From contig NC_081332.1 of NCBI RefSeq assembly GCF_022539665.2, positions 3,753,884-3,817,883 on the forward strand: a stretch of 64,000 nt of DNA, given 5' to 3'. This DNA is from Daphnia carinata. Taxonomy: Eukaryota > Arthropoda > Branchiopoda > Diplostraca > Daphniidae. This document shows, in pieces, positions 31,969 to 43,900 of the stretch (positions are counted from its first letter, which is position 1; each line of letters begins with the position of its first letter). The notes under the pieces are model-generated. The model was not told the DNA's origin. It saw only the letters and a program-made list of their open reading frames with translations, and searched no databases. Both the position numbers and the translations under genes were made by a program.

Positions 31969-34050
31969 GATTGTACAGAAGCGAGAAAAACAAACAAACA
32001 AAGCTTTTGAATATTTGAACAGCAACGAGTGTCATCTTAATTCTAACAGGATTAGGTACACAAATTACAGTTACACTGGATAAAACTTTCCTGAAAATAA
32101 ATTGGTTATTAATCGTTCGATAATGATCAGGTTGTTTGGATTGGCGGTTCATGTGGAAATTGTGTGAAAAAGTCGAAATGTACGGTTTGTAGTAAGAAAA
32201 CGGTTTGCGAGCGACGACTACGGTTAATAATTGCATAAAACAGTGAATGAAAATGGCTAAGATAGTGTTGTGCAAACGTAACGAATTTAGGTGGGCTACG
32301 CTTACGCCTTACTTAAAGTAGTCTTACTCTTAACTTTAGACCTACTTATCCTTAACTTAATCTATGTCTATCTAGACTTATACTACCCAACTAAACAAGG
32401 CCAGTGCAGAGGCTAACCCAGGTGCTGATGCAGTGCGTTATTGATGCGTAATTGATGAATCTACAAATTGCGAACGCTGGGCGCACGTGCGAAAGTTCTA
32501 AGAATAATTAGACGTGGATTGCAAGCAACAAATCTACACTAGTGCACCGCGTGCAGGTAAAAGAGCTACTGAACTTCTAGCTTCTTTTTTTCTCTCCCCC
32601 CCCCCCCTATCCTTTTTTGTGTATGCCAGAGGTTCTTCATCTGTTTTAGGTACTTGGAAACAAACAAAAAAAAGCAGAAAAAAAAAAAAAGAAAATCAAA
32701 GTACCGTAGGGTTAAACGATGGGGAATGGCTATAACCTCGGGCTCACTTGGAAATAAAAATTTGTTCTTCTACCTATCGACCTTCAGAATTAGGTCCCTC
32801 TACCCTACACTCTACTTCAGGGAAAGCAATAATGTGGCACGTGTCTGCGAGTATTTAAGGCGTCGTCTAGACGCTAGATAATCACATTCGTACGCAGTCT
32901 TGTCTCTACAAATGTACCACAACTAAAACACCCTCGTCGATCGATTCCCCGTCAGGTAAGTTGAATTTATGCTAACTCGCTTCATTATCCTTTTAATTGT
33001 AGAAAGTAAGAAGATATCTCAACTTCTATTAAATTAGCTCTAAATCTGTTAGCAAACTAATATTGAATTAATTCAAACTCTTACCATTACTATTCCATTT
33101 CTTTAACGAGCGACAATTTTCCAGTCGTGTGTGAATAGGCGCTGAAGAGTTTGCCCGGACCGTCTTTCAAACTGCATCAAATGAGCAATTGAAAATTGTT
33201 AAGTACCACTAGTTATTAAAAATATTAATACAATTATTTTACATTTGGTAAGAACACATTGACATACTTTTTATAACTATAATTACACTTACCAAATGTT
33301 AAATATGTTAATTTATATCAATATATTAATGAATTCAGTCAAACCTGTACTTTACTCAGTCAACAAATTTACTATAGTAATATGCTAAAAAAAAATATAT
33401 ACATACTAACAATTACCTTTTGTTTGAAATATAAAAGTTGCTCAACTGCTAGTCTTCTAATTCATAGTGTTAGTAGCATATTTATTATCCCAGAAATCTA
33501 GGGATATTAAATGAAGATAAATAAATTGTTCTAGACGAAGTTCTAGACACAATGTCTGGATCCTCACACAGAAACATTTTATCATCCAGCAAACCAAACA
33601 TCCTAGTGCTGCAATTTGTCATCATCCTGTTACAGCTACTTTCAACAGCTAGAAAGACATTTATTACAATAAAAGTGGAAAGCCAGTGCATAAAGGAATA
33701 GCTCTCATTACCTACCACCAACACTTTTTACACATTTAAACTATTACCTAAAAACAAATAAAAATTTCACTTGAAATGCTATGGGGCAGTTTTAACAAAT
33801 ACACAGAGCAAAATAGTTACCGACATAATTTCCATACAATGAAGAGGGTAAAAGAAGATGTAATGAGATTCAGCTATTCACCTAATGAAGAGGGTAAAAG
33901 AAGATGAAATGAGATTCAACTATACACCTATGCTTTAACAGGAGTGTCATTAAAAGATAATTAAACATTTCCACGACCGTCAAAATGTCAAATTGTAAGA
34001 CCAAAAAAGCAAAACGGGAAGGAAACTGGGCGATTACATGCTGCACATAC

Positions 34051-35133
34051 CTTTACGTTGATTCACACGCGAACCAAGAACTGCCCACATTTTCAAAAAT
34101 AATCTCGAAATACTCGCTTTTCGCTCAAAAGTTACGATGTTGTCAAACGAGTCACAGGCGCACGAACACACACTTTGGATTTCGTCTGCTGCTGGTGGGT
34201 GCTTGTCGCCGATACAAATGTTCCACCTGTGGCGATTTGGCAGGAGATCCATCAATCCTTCAACGCTGTGGTAAACAGGGCGTCCTTTGACTCGCCATTC
34301 TTTCAGTCGCAACACCTGAAATTCCTGGAACAAAATCTCACATGTGATGCAAGTGTATGTTACCTGTGTTAAAAATGAGTTCGAAATGTATGTTAGGAAA
34401 AACTATTTCCAACTGTAATAAAACTATTACCAAATGCATACCAATTGTTAGATTTGCCAATCTGTTTTTTGTGAGTACCTGACGAAAAGTTTACTCCAAG
34501 TGGCTTCCAAACTGCATCAGAAAAACTGAAATAAATTATATTCCACTAAATAAAAAGCTGAATTAAATTATAACTAAATTTATAAAACATATAATAGTAG
34601 CATACTAAATGTTAGCTGTGTGAAGAGTCACCGTTGTGAATGTTTGTCACATTACCCTGGTACTTCTGCATGGAAATACAAATTATTCTTGGAAATTATG
34701 TTAATTTGGTATCAAACATAATAAAAAATTTGTCAATTTGATGAATATAATTCTACTTGTATCCGGGTAATAATATTATTACTAAAATGTTTCGTTACCT
34801 ACATGCCCATTCCACACAACTACCTATGACAAAACAACAATGACAAGGTATTTTTCGCGAATACAGGTTCTCAGCACGAAGAAGACAATTTCGACAGAAC
34901 GATGTGCAATAAAATTCCGAAACTGGGCAACAGCAGAGTTAATAACTATATGACGGTATAAAAACGACTGTAAACGACAACGGTATCGAAAGAAATCTGC
35001 TAATAAGCCATTGCATGCTGCACAATCTTTCTTACCCGTGCTTTTCTTGTTCTTAATCACACTCGCTTCTGATAAGTTTAACGTCAAACCCGAATGTTCC
35101 ACAAAGTCAACGAGATAACTTTGATCAACACTT
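34051..35133 (-). pseudogene. Fragments of an unrecognised multi-exon gene (minus strand)
   Basis: Two good exons are visible. Exon 35036-35133 has a T-rich acceptor, frame SVDQSYLVDFVEHSGLTLNL and a GTAAGA donor. Exon 34051-34324 has an acceptor TTCCAG, frame EFQVLRLKEWRVKGRPVYHS continuing into a Cys-rich segment, and a GTATGT donor. A weaker exon-like piece lies near 34855-34945 (FRNFIAHRSVEIVFFVLRTC). A short exon-like piece near 34485-34520 resembles one in the arms (21395-21440), implying older internal duplication. No start, stop or known domain was found. It could be a host-gene fragment or part of a large transposon. Confidence 0.4.
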
Positions 35134-36640
35134 CTGTAAAAGAAAAAAATTTAAATTCATCCAATAAGAAAAAATTCCTGAAACATTGCTTGCCTTATAT
35201 CTGATCCAACTGTCCATTAATGCCATTAGTAAAGTAAAGATCAATATGATATGAATGTAGTAAGTGCAAGGCCACATCTTACAGATACATCAACAGCTGT
35301 GTTTTGATATCCCAAGTATCCACAATTCCTGTGCAACAAATAAAGAAATTAATTTATCAAGCATCAGGTAACCAGCCATCATGTGTTCGAGCTAGTCAAT
35401 ATGGGCCGAAATTCCAATGGAAGAATGCTGTTAAGATAACCTGCACGTACTTGCAGCAAATGGCTCGTTTTTCTGCAACCATTACAGCCCTTTATTAGAT
35501 CCCCTCAGTATTGATCTAGGGTCACTGAGAGGACACGCACAGCATCCATCGATATGAAGATCACACCCGATGATAGTTCACTTTCCTACAATGCAAATGA
35601 AAGAAAACTATTATGGCATAATCAAAGGAAAAATTAACAGTAATAAAGAAAAACTAATAGTGAATAAACGGTAGAAGTTAGAGTTGAAAAATTTATCTGA
35701 TGAAAGAATTCTCACTAAAATAAAATCATGGTGTTACTGATAAACTTCAGAGAAGATTGTTTCCATACCTTCCCATTCACAATGGATGAAAGCCCATCTT
35801 GATGTTTACAGGCGATTGCATATCTTCGGTTAGATAGTCACTGTTCTCATGAGCATGAGCACAGCAGGAGTACTAGGCTTCTTTTTGGACAACATAATCT
35901 CCAGGTAATGTAATGAAGCCACATTGCATACCTAGAAAAACCTATTTGGTTTGGAGACAAAAATTTCTTTAAAAGTTATGGATGAAGAGAAAGCTAAGCG
36001 ACTAGCTCATCCAGGTCCAAACATGAAAATCAGCAATGAAAAATCAGGTCGAGAGTTGACACAGTACACTTATGACATCCCAGTCATCACTCCATGGTTG
36101 AAAAGGTTCTTAGTCACTACATTCAACACACCATTTCCTAAAAGATTTGCTTCAACATTTTTTTTAAGTACAATATTAAAAACTTGGTTGGTTACTTGCT
36201 GTCTCTGCCATCCTATCAGCCAGACTTATAGAATAGGAAGACCAGAAGCTAGTGTGGAAAGTCGTAAGGTACAAATTGGAAAACAGCAGCACTTTGAATG
36301 TCCTTAGCTCAGTTACCAACAGCTTGATGACAAAAACAATTTATCAAAGTTTCTCCTATTTCAGCAACTGGTTGCTAACATGTAGCTTCTCCATCAGAGT
36401 TCTTCATCGTGCAACAGTATGCACAATATGCAACAACATGTATGATATATGTAATTACCTTATTTATTGCTTTTTCGTGCATGACCTCCATGGAGTTTCA
36501 AATACTTGAATACCAACTTTGAATTTAGTAAACCAGGAATTTTAAGACGACTATCCTTATATGGTTGATCGGCGAGAACGATTGGCTTGACTACGTGTTC
36601 CTCTTCGACACCCTGTCGGCTGTTCGTTCCTCATTGGATT
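35134..36640. other. Degenerate island sequence right of the palindrome
   Basis: It contains the diverged reverse-complement match to 18345-18400 (near 35425-35485) and a plus-strand frame at 35951-36307 (KVMDEEKAKRLAHPGPNM) of unknown meaning. Nothing else is supported. Confidence 0.4.
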
Positions 36641-36655
36641 TGTTAGTTTCTTTCA

Positions 36656-37012
36656 GGCATGGCCTACTATAATAACGGCCAGCAAGCGCGCAATACCCCC
36701 TGCGCCTAAAAACTAAATTGCCAGAGGGGCCTAATACCCCAAACCGAGCTCCACTTTCCACTGTTTGGTAACTAATACCAGAATTGAAATGAGAGGAAAA
36801 ACCAGTGGAAAGTGCAATTCTGTTTGAGGTACTACGACAGTAGTACCTCTCCACCATTGCTAATCAGTGGAAAAAGTAAAAGAAATAGGAATGGGTGGGA
36901 TGAAGCTGTAGAAAGTGGACTTCGATTTGAGGTATTAGGCCCCTCTGGCAATTCAGTTTTAGGCGCAGGGGGTATTGAGCGCTTGCTGGCCGTTATTATA
37001 GTAGGCCATGCT
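36656..37012. mobile_element. Fold-back element with inverted arms of about 105 bp
   Basis: The left arm (36656-36765: GCATGGCCTACTATAATAACG ... GGGGCCTAATACC) is the imperfect reverse complement of the right arm (36911-37012: GGTATTAGGCCCC ... GGCCATGC). A loop of about 145 bp separates them and no transposase frame is present. This is a non-autonomous fold-back or MITE-like element. Confidence 0.7.
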
Positions 37013-37024
37013 TTCAGGACATGC

Positions 37025-37183
37025 GTATTTTAAGCCAAATTTGAAATTTGGCCAAAAATGAAGAAGCAAGAAGGCCTTCTAATGTATTTTTAACCAAATC
37101 TAGAATTTGATGAAAATTGAAAAAGTGAGAAGGCCTTCCTACTTTTTCATTTTTGGCCAAATTTCAAAATTGGCTGAAAATAC
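37025..37183. mobile_element. MITE-like element with terminal inverted repeats of about 55 bp
   Basis: It begins GTATTTTAAGCCAAATTTGA and ends with the near-exact reverse complement (TCAAAATTGGCTGAAAATAC). Inner AAGAAGGCCTT/AAGGCCTTCCT also pair. Length is 159 bp with no coding capacity. It abuts the preceding fold-back element, suggesting a nested or preferred insertion site. Confidence 0.7.
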
Positions 37184-37272
37184 ATGATTTCGATGCAGAA
37201 TGAAATGCTAATCACGATTATAAAGTTTATTTTTTAATTGGTTTTATAGTTTTTTAATTAAACAAAAAAACG

Positions 37273-37440
37273 GAAAGTCGGGCTTATTTTTTCGGGCTTA
37301 TTTTGTTGGGCTTAATTTTTTTCCCTATTAAAAAATAATATCATTAAATCTAGATAACTATACATGATTTTGATTCAAAATTCACCAAGGAACACGAAAA
37401 TAGAATTTGTTTTTACGTAGGGTTTATAGTTTTTGAATAA
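37273..37440 (+). repeat. Further copy of the GGGCTTATTTT dispersed repeat
   Basis: It matches 15280-15425 (AAGTCGGGCTTATTTT, ATATCATTAAATCT.GATAA, GATTCAAAATT, AAGGAACAC.AAAAT, TTGTTTTTA.GTAG) in the same orientation. The two copies therefore flank the accessory island as direct repeats about 22 kb apart. Confidence 0.65.
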
Positions 37441-37731
37441 TCTAAAATATTGATATGTCACGCTAGCGCTGGGGCGTACTGGCGCGCCAGTTAGTTTTCG
37501 ATTCGGTATATTCCTAAAACGGTTGGTTTTATGAAAAAAGTAATAATTTCTCGGAATCAGCATTTTATTTTGAGTATATCCTGTGATGTTTACCCAATTC
37601 CAGGGAGGGTCAGTTTTTGCAAGTTTTGGAGGTAAAATTCCCACGGTCATTTAAAATTTGAAGCTTAAAATTTGGGTTTGGATTTTGATGAAGCCCTACC
37701 TAATGATTAGATGAACTTCGTTTTTATAATG

Positions 37732-37737
37732 TTTATT
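37732..37737 (-). terminator. AATAAA polyadenylation signal of the cadherin gene
   Basis: TTTATT on the plus strand gives AATAAA on the minus strand, about 260 nt after the cadherin stop codon. Confidence 0.5.
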
Positions 37738-37994
37738 CAACAAGATCTTTGTACAACATTAAACAAAGAAAAACTTTGCATAAGGTTCTCTAAGGGATTT
37801 AAAACATAGATAATGTTGGTCTCTGCCATTTTCCGTTGCATTTTTATCGTTTCATCGTAATACAAAATCGAAATTGACTATTATCACACGGCGAACGTAA
37901 AGCTGTAAAAACCCACAGACTTTCCTATTTCTTTTGCAGCGAGCTGTTTTCATTTTAGCTGTGAGGAATCGAGGAGTCGATGACGCTGTACAAT

Positions 37995-40900
37995 CTAAAG
38001 TTCAGTGGTTTCCAGTTTTCTTGGTGACAGGAAAGTAGTACTGCTACTTGTGCTGCCCTTGTCCTGCTGAAACACAGGATATCCAAAATGGTACACGTTC
38101 CTCTGATACAGACCTTTGCCCACAGTTATTTCACAATCCTCTTCCTTGACCTCACCAATTTCGCACTCTTTTTCGCTAAGCGTAACGTTTCCAACAGATT
38201 TATTAGATCGAATGGAGTTGGCATTTCGCTGTAGGATACTCCTATAATAAATATTTGTGCGGATGTTACCAATAGCTTTTTAAGAATTTTACACGAAACG
38301 TAGAAAAACAAACCTGTTAAATGCTTCGGTTGTAGTGGACTTTAGGCTGGCCGTGTTCGCGTCGCTTGAGTTTCTCGATGTCGGCGGCGCATTCCCCAAA
38401 ATTGCGTTGACATCCAACGAATCTAGGCCGTCACTTTCACCGGATCTGCTACATACGTACACCAATCTCAGTTGCCAATACAGCAACAATTAACGTATAA
38501 CGTCTTACCTGTAGATATCCTCATGTTTAAACCATTCAGGTTCTAATTCACTCCGCCAAACGGGATTCGATCCTTCGACAGTGTGCTGGTTCGTGTTTGG
38601 TACTTGGTTGCTAGTACGGTTGACGTTTGACTGCGAACCAAAAGCCGTGGCGGACGCAGCTTTCAGCTTGCGCATCAAAATAAAACGCTGCGAAACGCAT
38701 AATCCCAAAACGAGGAGAAGGATCATGGCAAGGAATACTGCTGTCCCACTGGCCCACAGCAGTGAGAAGTTTTGCGGGCTGCTTGTCAATGCATCACCTA
38801 GTGGTTCTGCTGCAGAGGTATCCAGTACATTGTAATCCTAAAGAACGAGGGAAAAACAAGAATAATAAATAAAAAGATATGGAAAGAGAGTCCACTAGTT
38901 AAAGCCGAATTCAATCGAGTACCTTAAAGAGTTGATCTAACGATTCAACGTTGGCGTCTATTAGTCGCAATACAGCATCCACTTCCATAACTGAGTTATC
39001 ATTGGCATTGACAAAATGCAAGTAGGCGTCCGTTCGAGTCTTGTCAAGTTGCCCGTCCTCATTAGAATGTACTTTCAGCTCATCCACGTTGACGATTGCT
39101 CCAGTAATATTTCCTAGTGCCCTTCGGATTCAATTGCCGATTTAATTAATGCAATTAATAAATTTTTGATGATGAAACCTACTCTTTAAATTGGTCTATG
39201 CGTGTTCGAAGAAACTGGGGATGTTGCCTCAACACGAACTTGACTCGTTGATCGTGACGTAAAAGATAAACCAACACTCGGGCACTATCACTATAGCCAT
39301 CAGAATCGTTGACATATACCTAGGATTAGAATAAAGTTAAAGGGATAAATTTAAAGGTCCATCTATTACAGAATGCGTGGCTTTCAAAATAAACATTATT
39401 TGTATGCGTGAAATAACGAGAAAATACCTCCATGTCAAAATAACCCTTCATGTCTCTTTGCGGGTCGAAATTGAGTGAAACGATCCCAGTTTCTCGATCG
39501 ATGACAAACGGATTAACACCAATATGCTCTTCTTGACCATTACGTGACAACAGCGTCGACTTAACGGGTTTGCGAATACTGTAACTTAGTTTGGCATTGA
39601 GACCGACGTCTGGATCGGTGGCAATAACTCTTACAACTTCGGATCCAAAATCTGCATCAGTCGTCAGTCCGGCTGTAAACACCTCTGTAAAAACATAAGC
39701 ACATCAGTTAAGTAGCCGATTCCGGCTAAACGAATCCATGGAATTGCTGTCGTACTTCTCTCAAACGTAGGTGGATTATCATTAATGTCTTTTAAATTGA
39801 CAACGACTTTCAGTAACGAATCGTCAGCTGGATCGAAGGAATCGATCACATCCGGATCAAGATCGCAATTTTCGCTGGCTTTAACGACGATTATATGCGA
39901 GGCTTGCTCTTCACGATCCAATGTCTTTTCAACCTGAAATTAGAGGCTTAGTGCTTGTTGTTTACGTCAGAACTTTGAGGAATAAGCCTTACTGTTAAAG
40001 TGTGCTGAAAGCGGTCAAGGCTAAATGCGCCCTGTTGGTTGCCCCCAACGATGTAATAACAGACGGGATCTCGAGCACTAAGCAGTTCATCCGGTTCATC
40101 TAAATCAACCGTTTCCGGCAATTGGATGGGATCGGTCGATGGATCATGTTCTAGAAAAAAAAAAAAAAAAGCAATGAATACTGATGGACGTTTAACAGAT
40201 TTGTGCTTCTTAATACCAGTAATGTTGATCTGGAAGATATCCAATGGGAATTGCGGTTGATGGTCGTTAATATTGCGAACGTAAATAGTCAAATCCAAAT
40301 CCGTCGAAAGCCAAGTTGGAATTCCCGAATCTCGGGCCTCGATTCTTATCTTTAGAAATAAAAAAACAAACGATTAATTTCGATGTCGCTATGACAACTA
40401 CACGATATCTTAGAAGTGACATTACTTGAAGAAGTTTTTGTTTTTCGCGATCAAGAGGCTGCAGCAACGTAATTTCACCCGTAACGCTGTCTATTCCAAA
40501 CCACTTCCAATTGCCAACGAGTCGTATTGAATAGCGCACTTGACTATTCAGTCCGGCATCTTCATCAATGGCTGATACAGAAGTGATGATCGAACCGACC
40601 GTAGTGTTCTCATAGACGCGGAATGTAGTATTGTTCTGTTCCGGTCGGACAAACACAGGAGCGTGATCGTTGTAATCGCTCACGCAGAGCTCCACATCCT
40701 GAAAGGCGACGTTGGGCACTGGGCCTCGATCTTGAGCTCTTACTCGCAACGTATAATTGCCGTGATGTCCAACCAAGGGTTGAACTGCAATTAGTCGGGC
40801 GCTGCTGTGGTCGATGCTGCTGACGCTAAACAGGCCTCTGCCATTCCCTTCTTGGATGGAGAAGACAATATGGCCGTTTGGAGTGGTCGGGTCGTCACGA

Positions 40901-43900
40901 TCGCTAGCGTGAATGGTAGTTAAAGGAACACGGGCATCGTGAAACTCGGTAACGCTAACGCAACCAGAACGAGCCTCGAAAACCGGTGTTTCGTCATTTT
41001 CGTCCATTACTTGCACGCTAGAACAATCCGTGGAAAATAAGTGAATGAATGGTTAAGAGTCTGCGAACGAGGTAGGAAAACAGTCAGTGAACTCACGTCA
41101 CTTGCTGGAACGCGTTACGACTTTCACCGGCGGAATAGCCCACGCGATAATTGTCCCACGCTTCCAAGATCAGCGTGTAACTCTGTTGCTCTTCTCGATC
41201 CAGCGGTTCCGTCACCATAATGACACCCGTTTCCGGATCGACAGAGAATCGCCCCTATGGAATTTTTAGAAGGCATTATTGTGAAGTACTTTTTCTCAGA
41301 TAGCGGTTTTGTTTCGCAAGTACTTTGGACGAGCGACGATCCATTAAATAGGTGACATGACCGAAATCGCCAGCGTCCACATCAAAGGCTTGAACTGTTC
41401 CGATCACAGTGCCTACAAACAACGATTGTTACTCAAACATAAAATCTTTAATGGTTTAGAAAGTCTAGTTATGTTTACTGACCAGGTGGAGAGTTTTCTC
41501 GTACTGAAAAGTTGCCTGGAACACTAGCAAATTGTGGGTTGTTATCGTTTTCGTCCAAAACCTAAACAAAGATTTTTATGTTTAGATAGATAATTAGTTT
41601 AAACGCGATTTAAAAAAACAAGCATCATTTACCTGGATGAAAACTGGAACGAAGCTGGAACGTCGCGGCATTCCAGAATCGGAAGCTTTCGCCGTGAGAT
41701 TCATCCAGGCGAAGCGTTCGCGGTCAATTTTCCCCGAGACGACCACCTCGCCCGTCTCGCTATTCAGATGGATGAGTTCCAATAAATCGGCGGGGCCTGT
41801 GTGCAAAATAGAGATAAGCGCTGTAACAGCAAACTATTGCAGTAAAAATAAAAGGCATATACCATCAAGTGAATAAGTAATGGAACGATTAAGGTCGGCA
41901 TCGTCAGCCGACAGAGTTAAAATGGGTGCTCCTCGCTTGCTGTTCTCCGCAACTGAACGGCGATAAAACGGCTGAATAAATATCGGATCATGATCGTTTA
42001 CATCCTCCAAAATGATCGTCATTGTTCCTGCATTCATTTGCATCAAAGATTAGCCTGTAAGTCATTGCCAGTCTTTTTTCATTATCGTCTTTCGAACCTG
42101 AAGCGGTCTGGCCGATTGTGGCCGCAGCGACATCTTCTGCCCTAATGGCTAAACGGATTGTCTCCGCCTTTTCGCGGTCCATCTGCCGGACGACACGGAT
42201 GCGGCCATCGTTGGTGTTGATTTCAAACCAGGATGTAACATTCTCGTCGCGGACTAGGAAACCCATTTCGTTACGCCCTTCGCTCGCTAGTAAAAAAAAA
42301 CAAACAAAACAAACATCATCGTTGAAAAAGATTTCACAGATAAGGGGTAGGTTTATTAAAGCCATCATACCCGCATGGTCAATCCAGTATCGTATTATGG
42401 GCCGTTCGTCAGGGTCTGTTGCAGTGAGTTGAGTTAGAACAACGCCTACTGGAACGTTTTCTTGCACCCGAACAACGCCCGGCTCTACCAAGACGGGAGG
42501 CTTGTTATTGACATCAGCGACAGAGATCATGACTGTAACGGAGGCGTGCAGTTGGCGACTGCCTACACCCCCGTCTAGCGCCAAAATTTCCAGCTGGTAG
42601 CGGACGGTGCGGGGATGAGTCTGATCCGGGTCCAGCGTGGCCCCGAGAGCGACGCTCACAATGCCTGTCGTCGAATCTATGACGAACTTGTCGCGGGCTC
42701 CACTTTGAATGCGATAAGCGACGACATTGTTTGGCGAAGATCCATCCATATCCAAAGCTTGGACTTGTAATATCGACGAGTCTGGTGCAGCATCCTCCGC
42801 TACGGCCACCGAGTAAGACGGCCTGGTGAATGTTGGGGCAAAATCGTTGACGTCATGTACGAAAATGACAACGCGCGTGTCCGTGTGCAGCGGCGGAGTG
42901 CCCATATCGGACGCCCGCACAGTTAAATTGATCGGTCGAACGTGCCCCAATCCTTTTGTATCCCTTTAAAAAAAAAATGATAATAAAATTTATGTTAAGT
43001 GCACTGCGTATTTATAAAAACAAAATGGGCACTAACAACATTGATGGTGCCAAGAGTTCAAAGTCCAGCGGATGAACGACGCTCAATTCTCCCGTAACGC
43101 GGTGTATCGAGAAATTAGACTGTAGATCTCCGTCGATAATTGAATATCGAATGCGACTATTGTCTGAGTCTGTAAACAAGACGTAACTATTAATTTTTAA
43201 AATTTCTTTTGCATTTAAAATGGAATTATGTAACCGTTGAGATCTCGATCGAAAGCTTCGACAGTGAACGTGTATGGGAAATTCAGTTCGTTTTCATTGA
43301 TGTAAATTTCAAAGTGGCTCTGGATGAAAACGGGGGCGTTGTCGTTGACGTCTTCCAATTCCAGAGTGAATTGCACCGTATTCCTTCAAAACGGATTGTA
43401 AACCTCAAGTCATAAAAAAAAAAATAAAAATAAAAGCGAAATGGGAGGTAAATGGGGGATCAACGACGAGCTGTTACGAAAAAAAGGGGGGCATGACAAG
43501 CTTTCACCATTGAAGAAGAGTAATTCGCCATTTTGGGGTTGCGAAGGTTTCTATCTTTACCGATTTCCCAAACCGAGCGAGTCGCGCGCTTCGACCATCA
43601 CAATCAGTTGGCTGACTTTCTCCCTATCCAGCAGGCCGGAAGCGCCTCTGCCGATGGAAACCGCACCGCTCAACGGATCGATCTCTAGAGCGTCTGCAAT
43701 TGAGCCAGGCAACAGACTGTAGCGGATGCCATCAGTGCCCAATTGGCCGGAATCTGCATCTGTGGCTACCACCGAGCCAATGATCGTTCCTACGGCAGCA
43801 TTCTCACGCACTTGGACCTATTACATAGTAGATCAAATCACGAAAAAAGAAACGGTGAATCACAACATTTGGACAACTGACACACAAAAAAAATAAATAA

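Larger units (their letters stand above)
27460..34296 (-). repeat. Right arm of the giant inverted repeat
   Basis: This is the reverse complement of 20274-27110. Outward identity ends at 34296, where this side continues without a break into the 5' part of the exon that is truncated in the left arm. That suggests this side keeps the ancestral junction and the left arm is the inverted copy. The inner end is degenerate between 27460 and 27700, including loss of most of the tRNA-Thr-like sequence. Confidence 0.92.

Noticed and set aside
20274-34296. Palindrome as a pure assembly artefact
   Set aside because: The arms differ by substitutions, homopolymer length and central indels, and the outer junctions lead into different sequences. 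Two-haplotype misassembly remains possible and is listed as a check.
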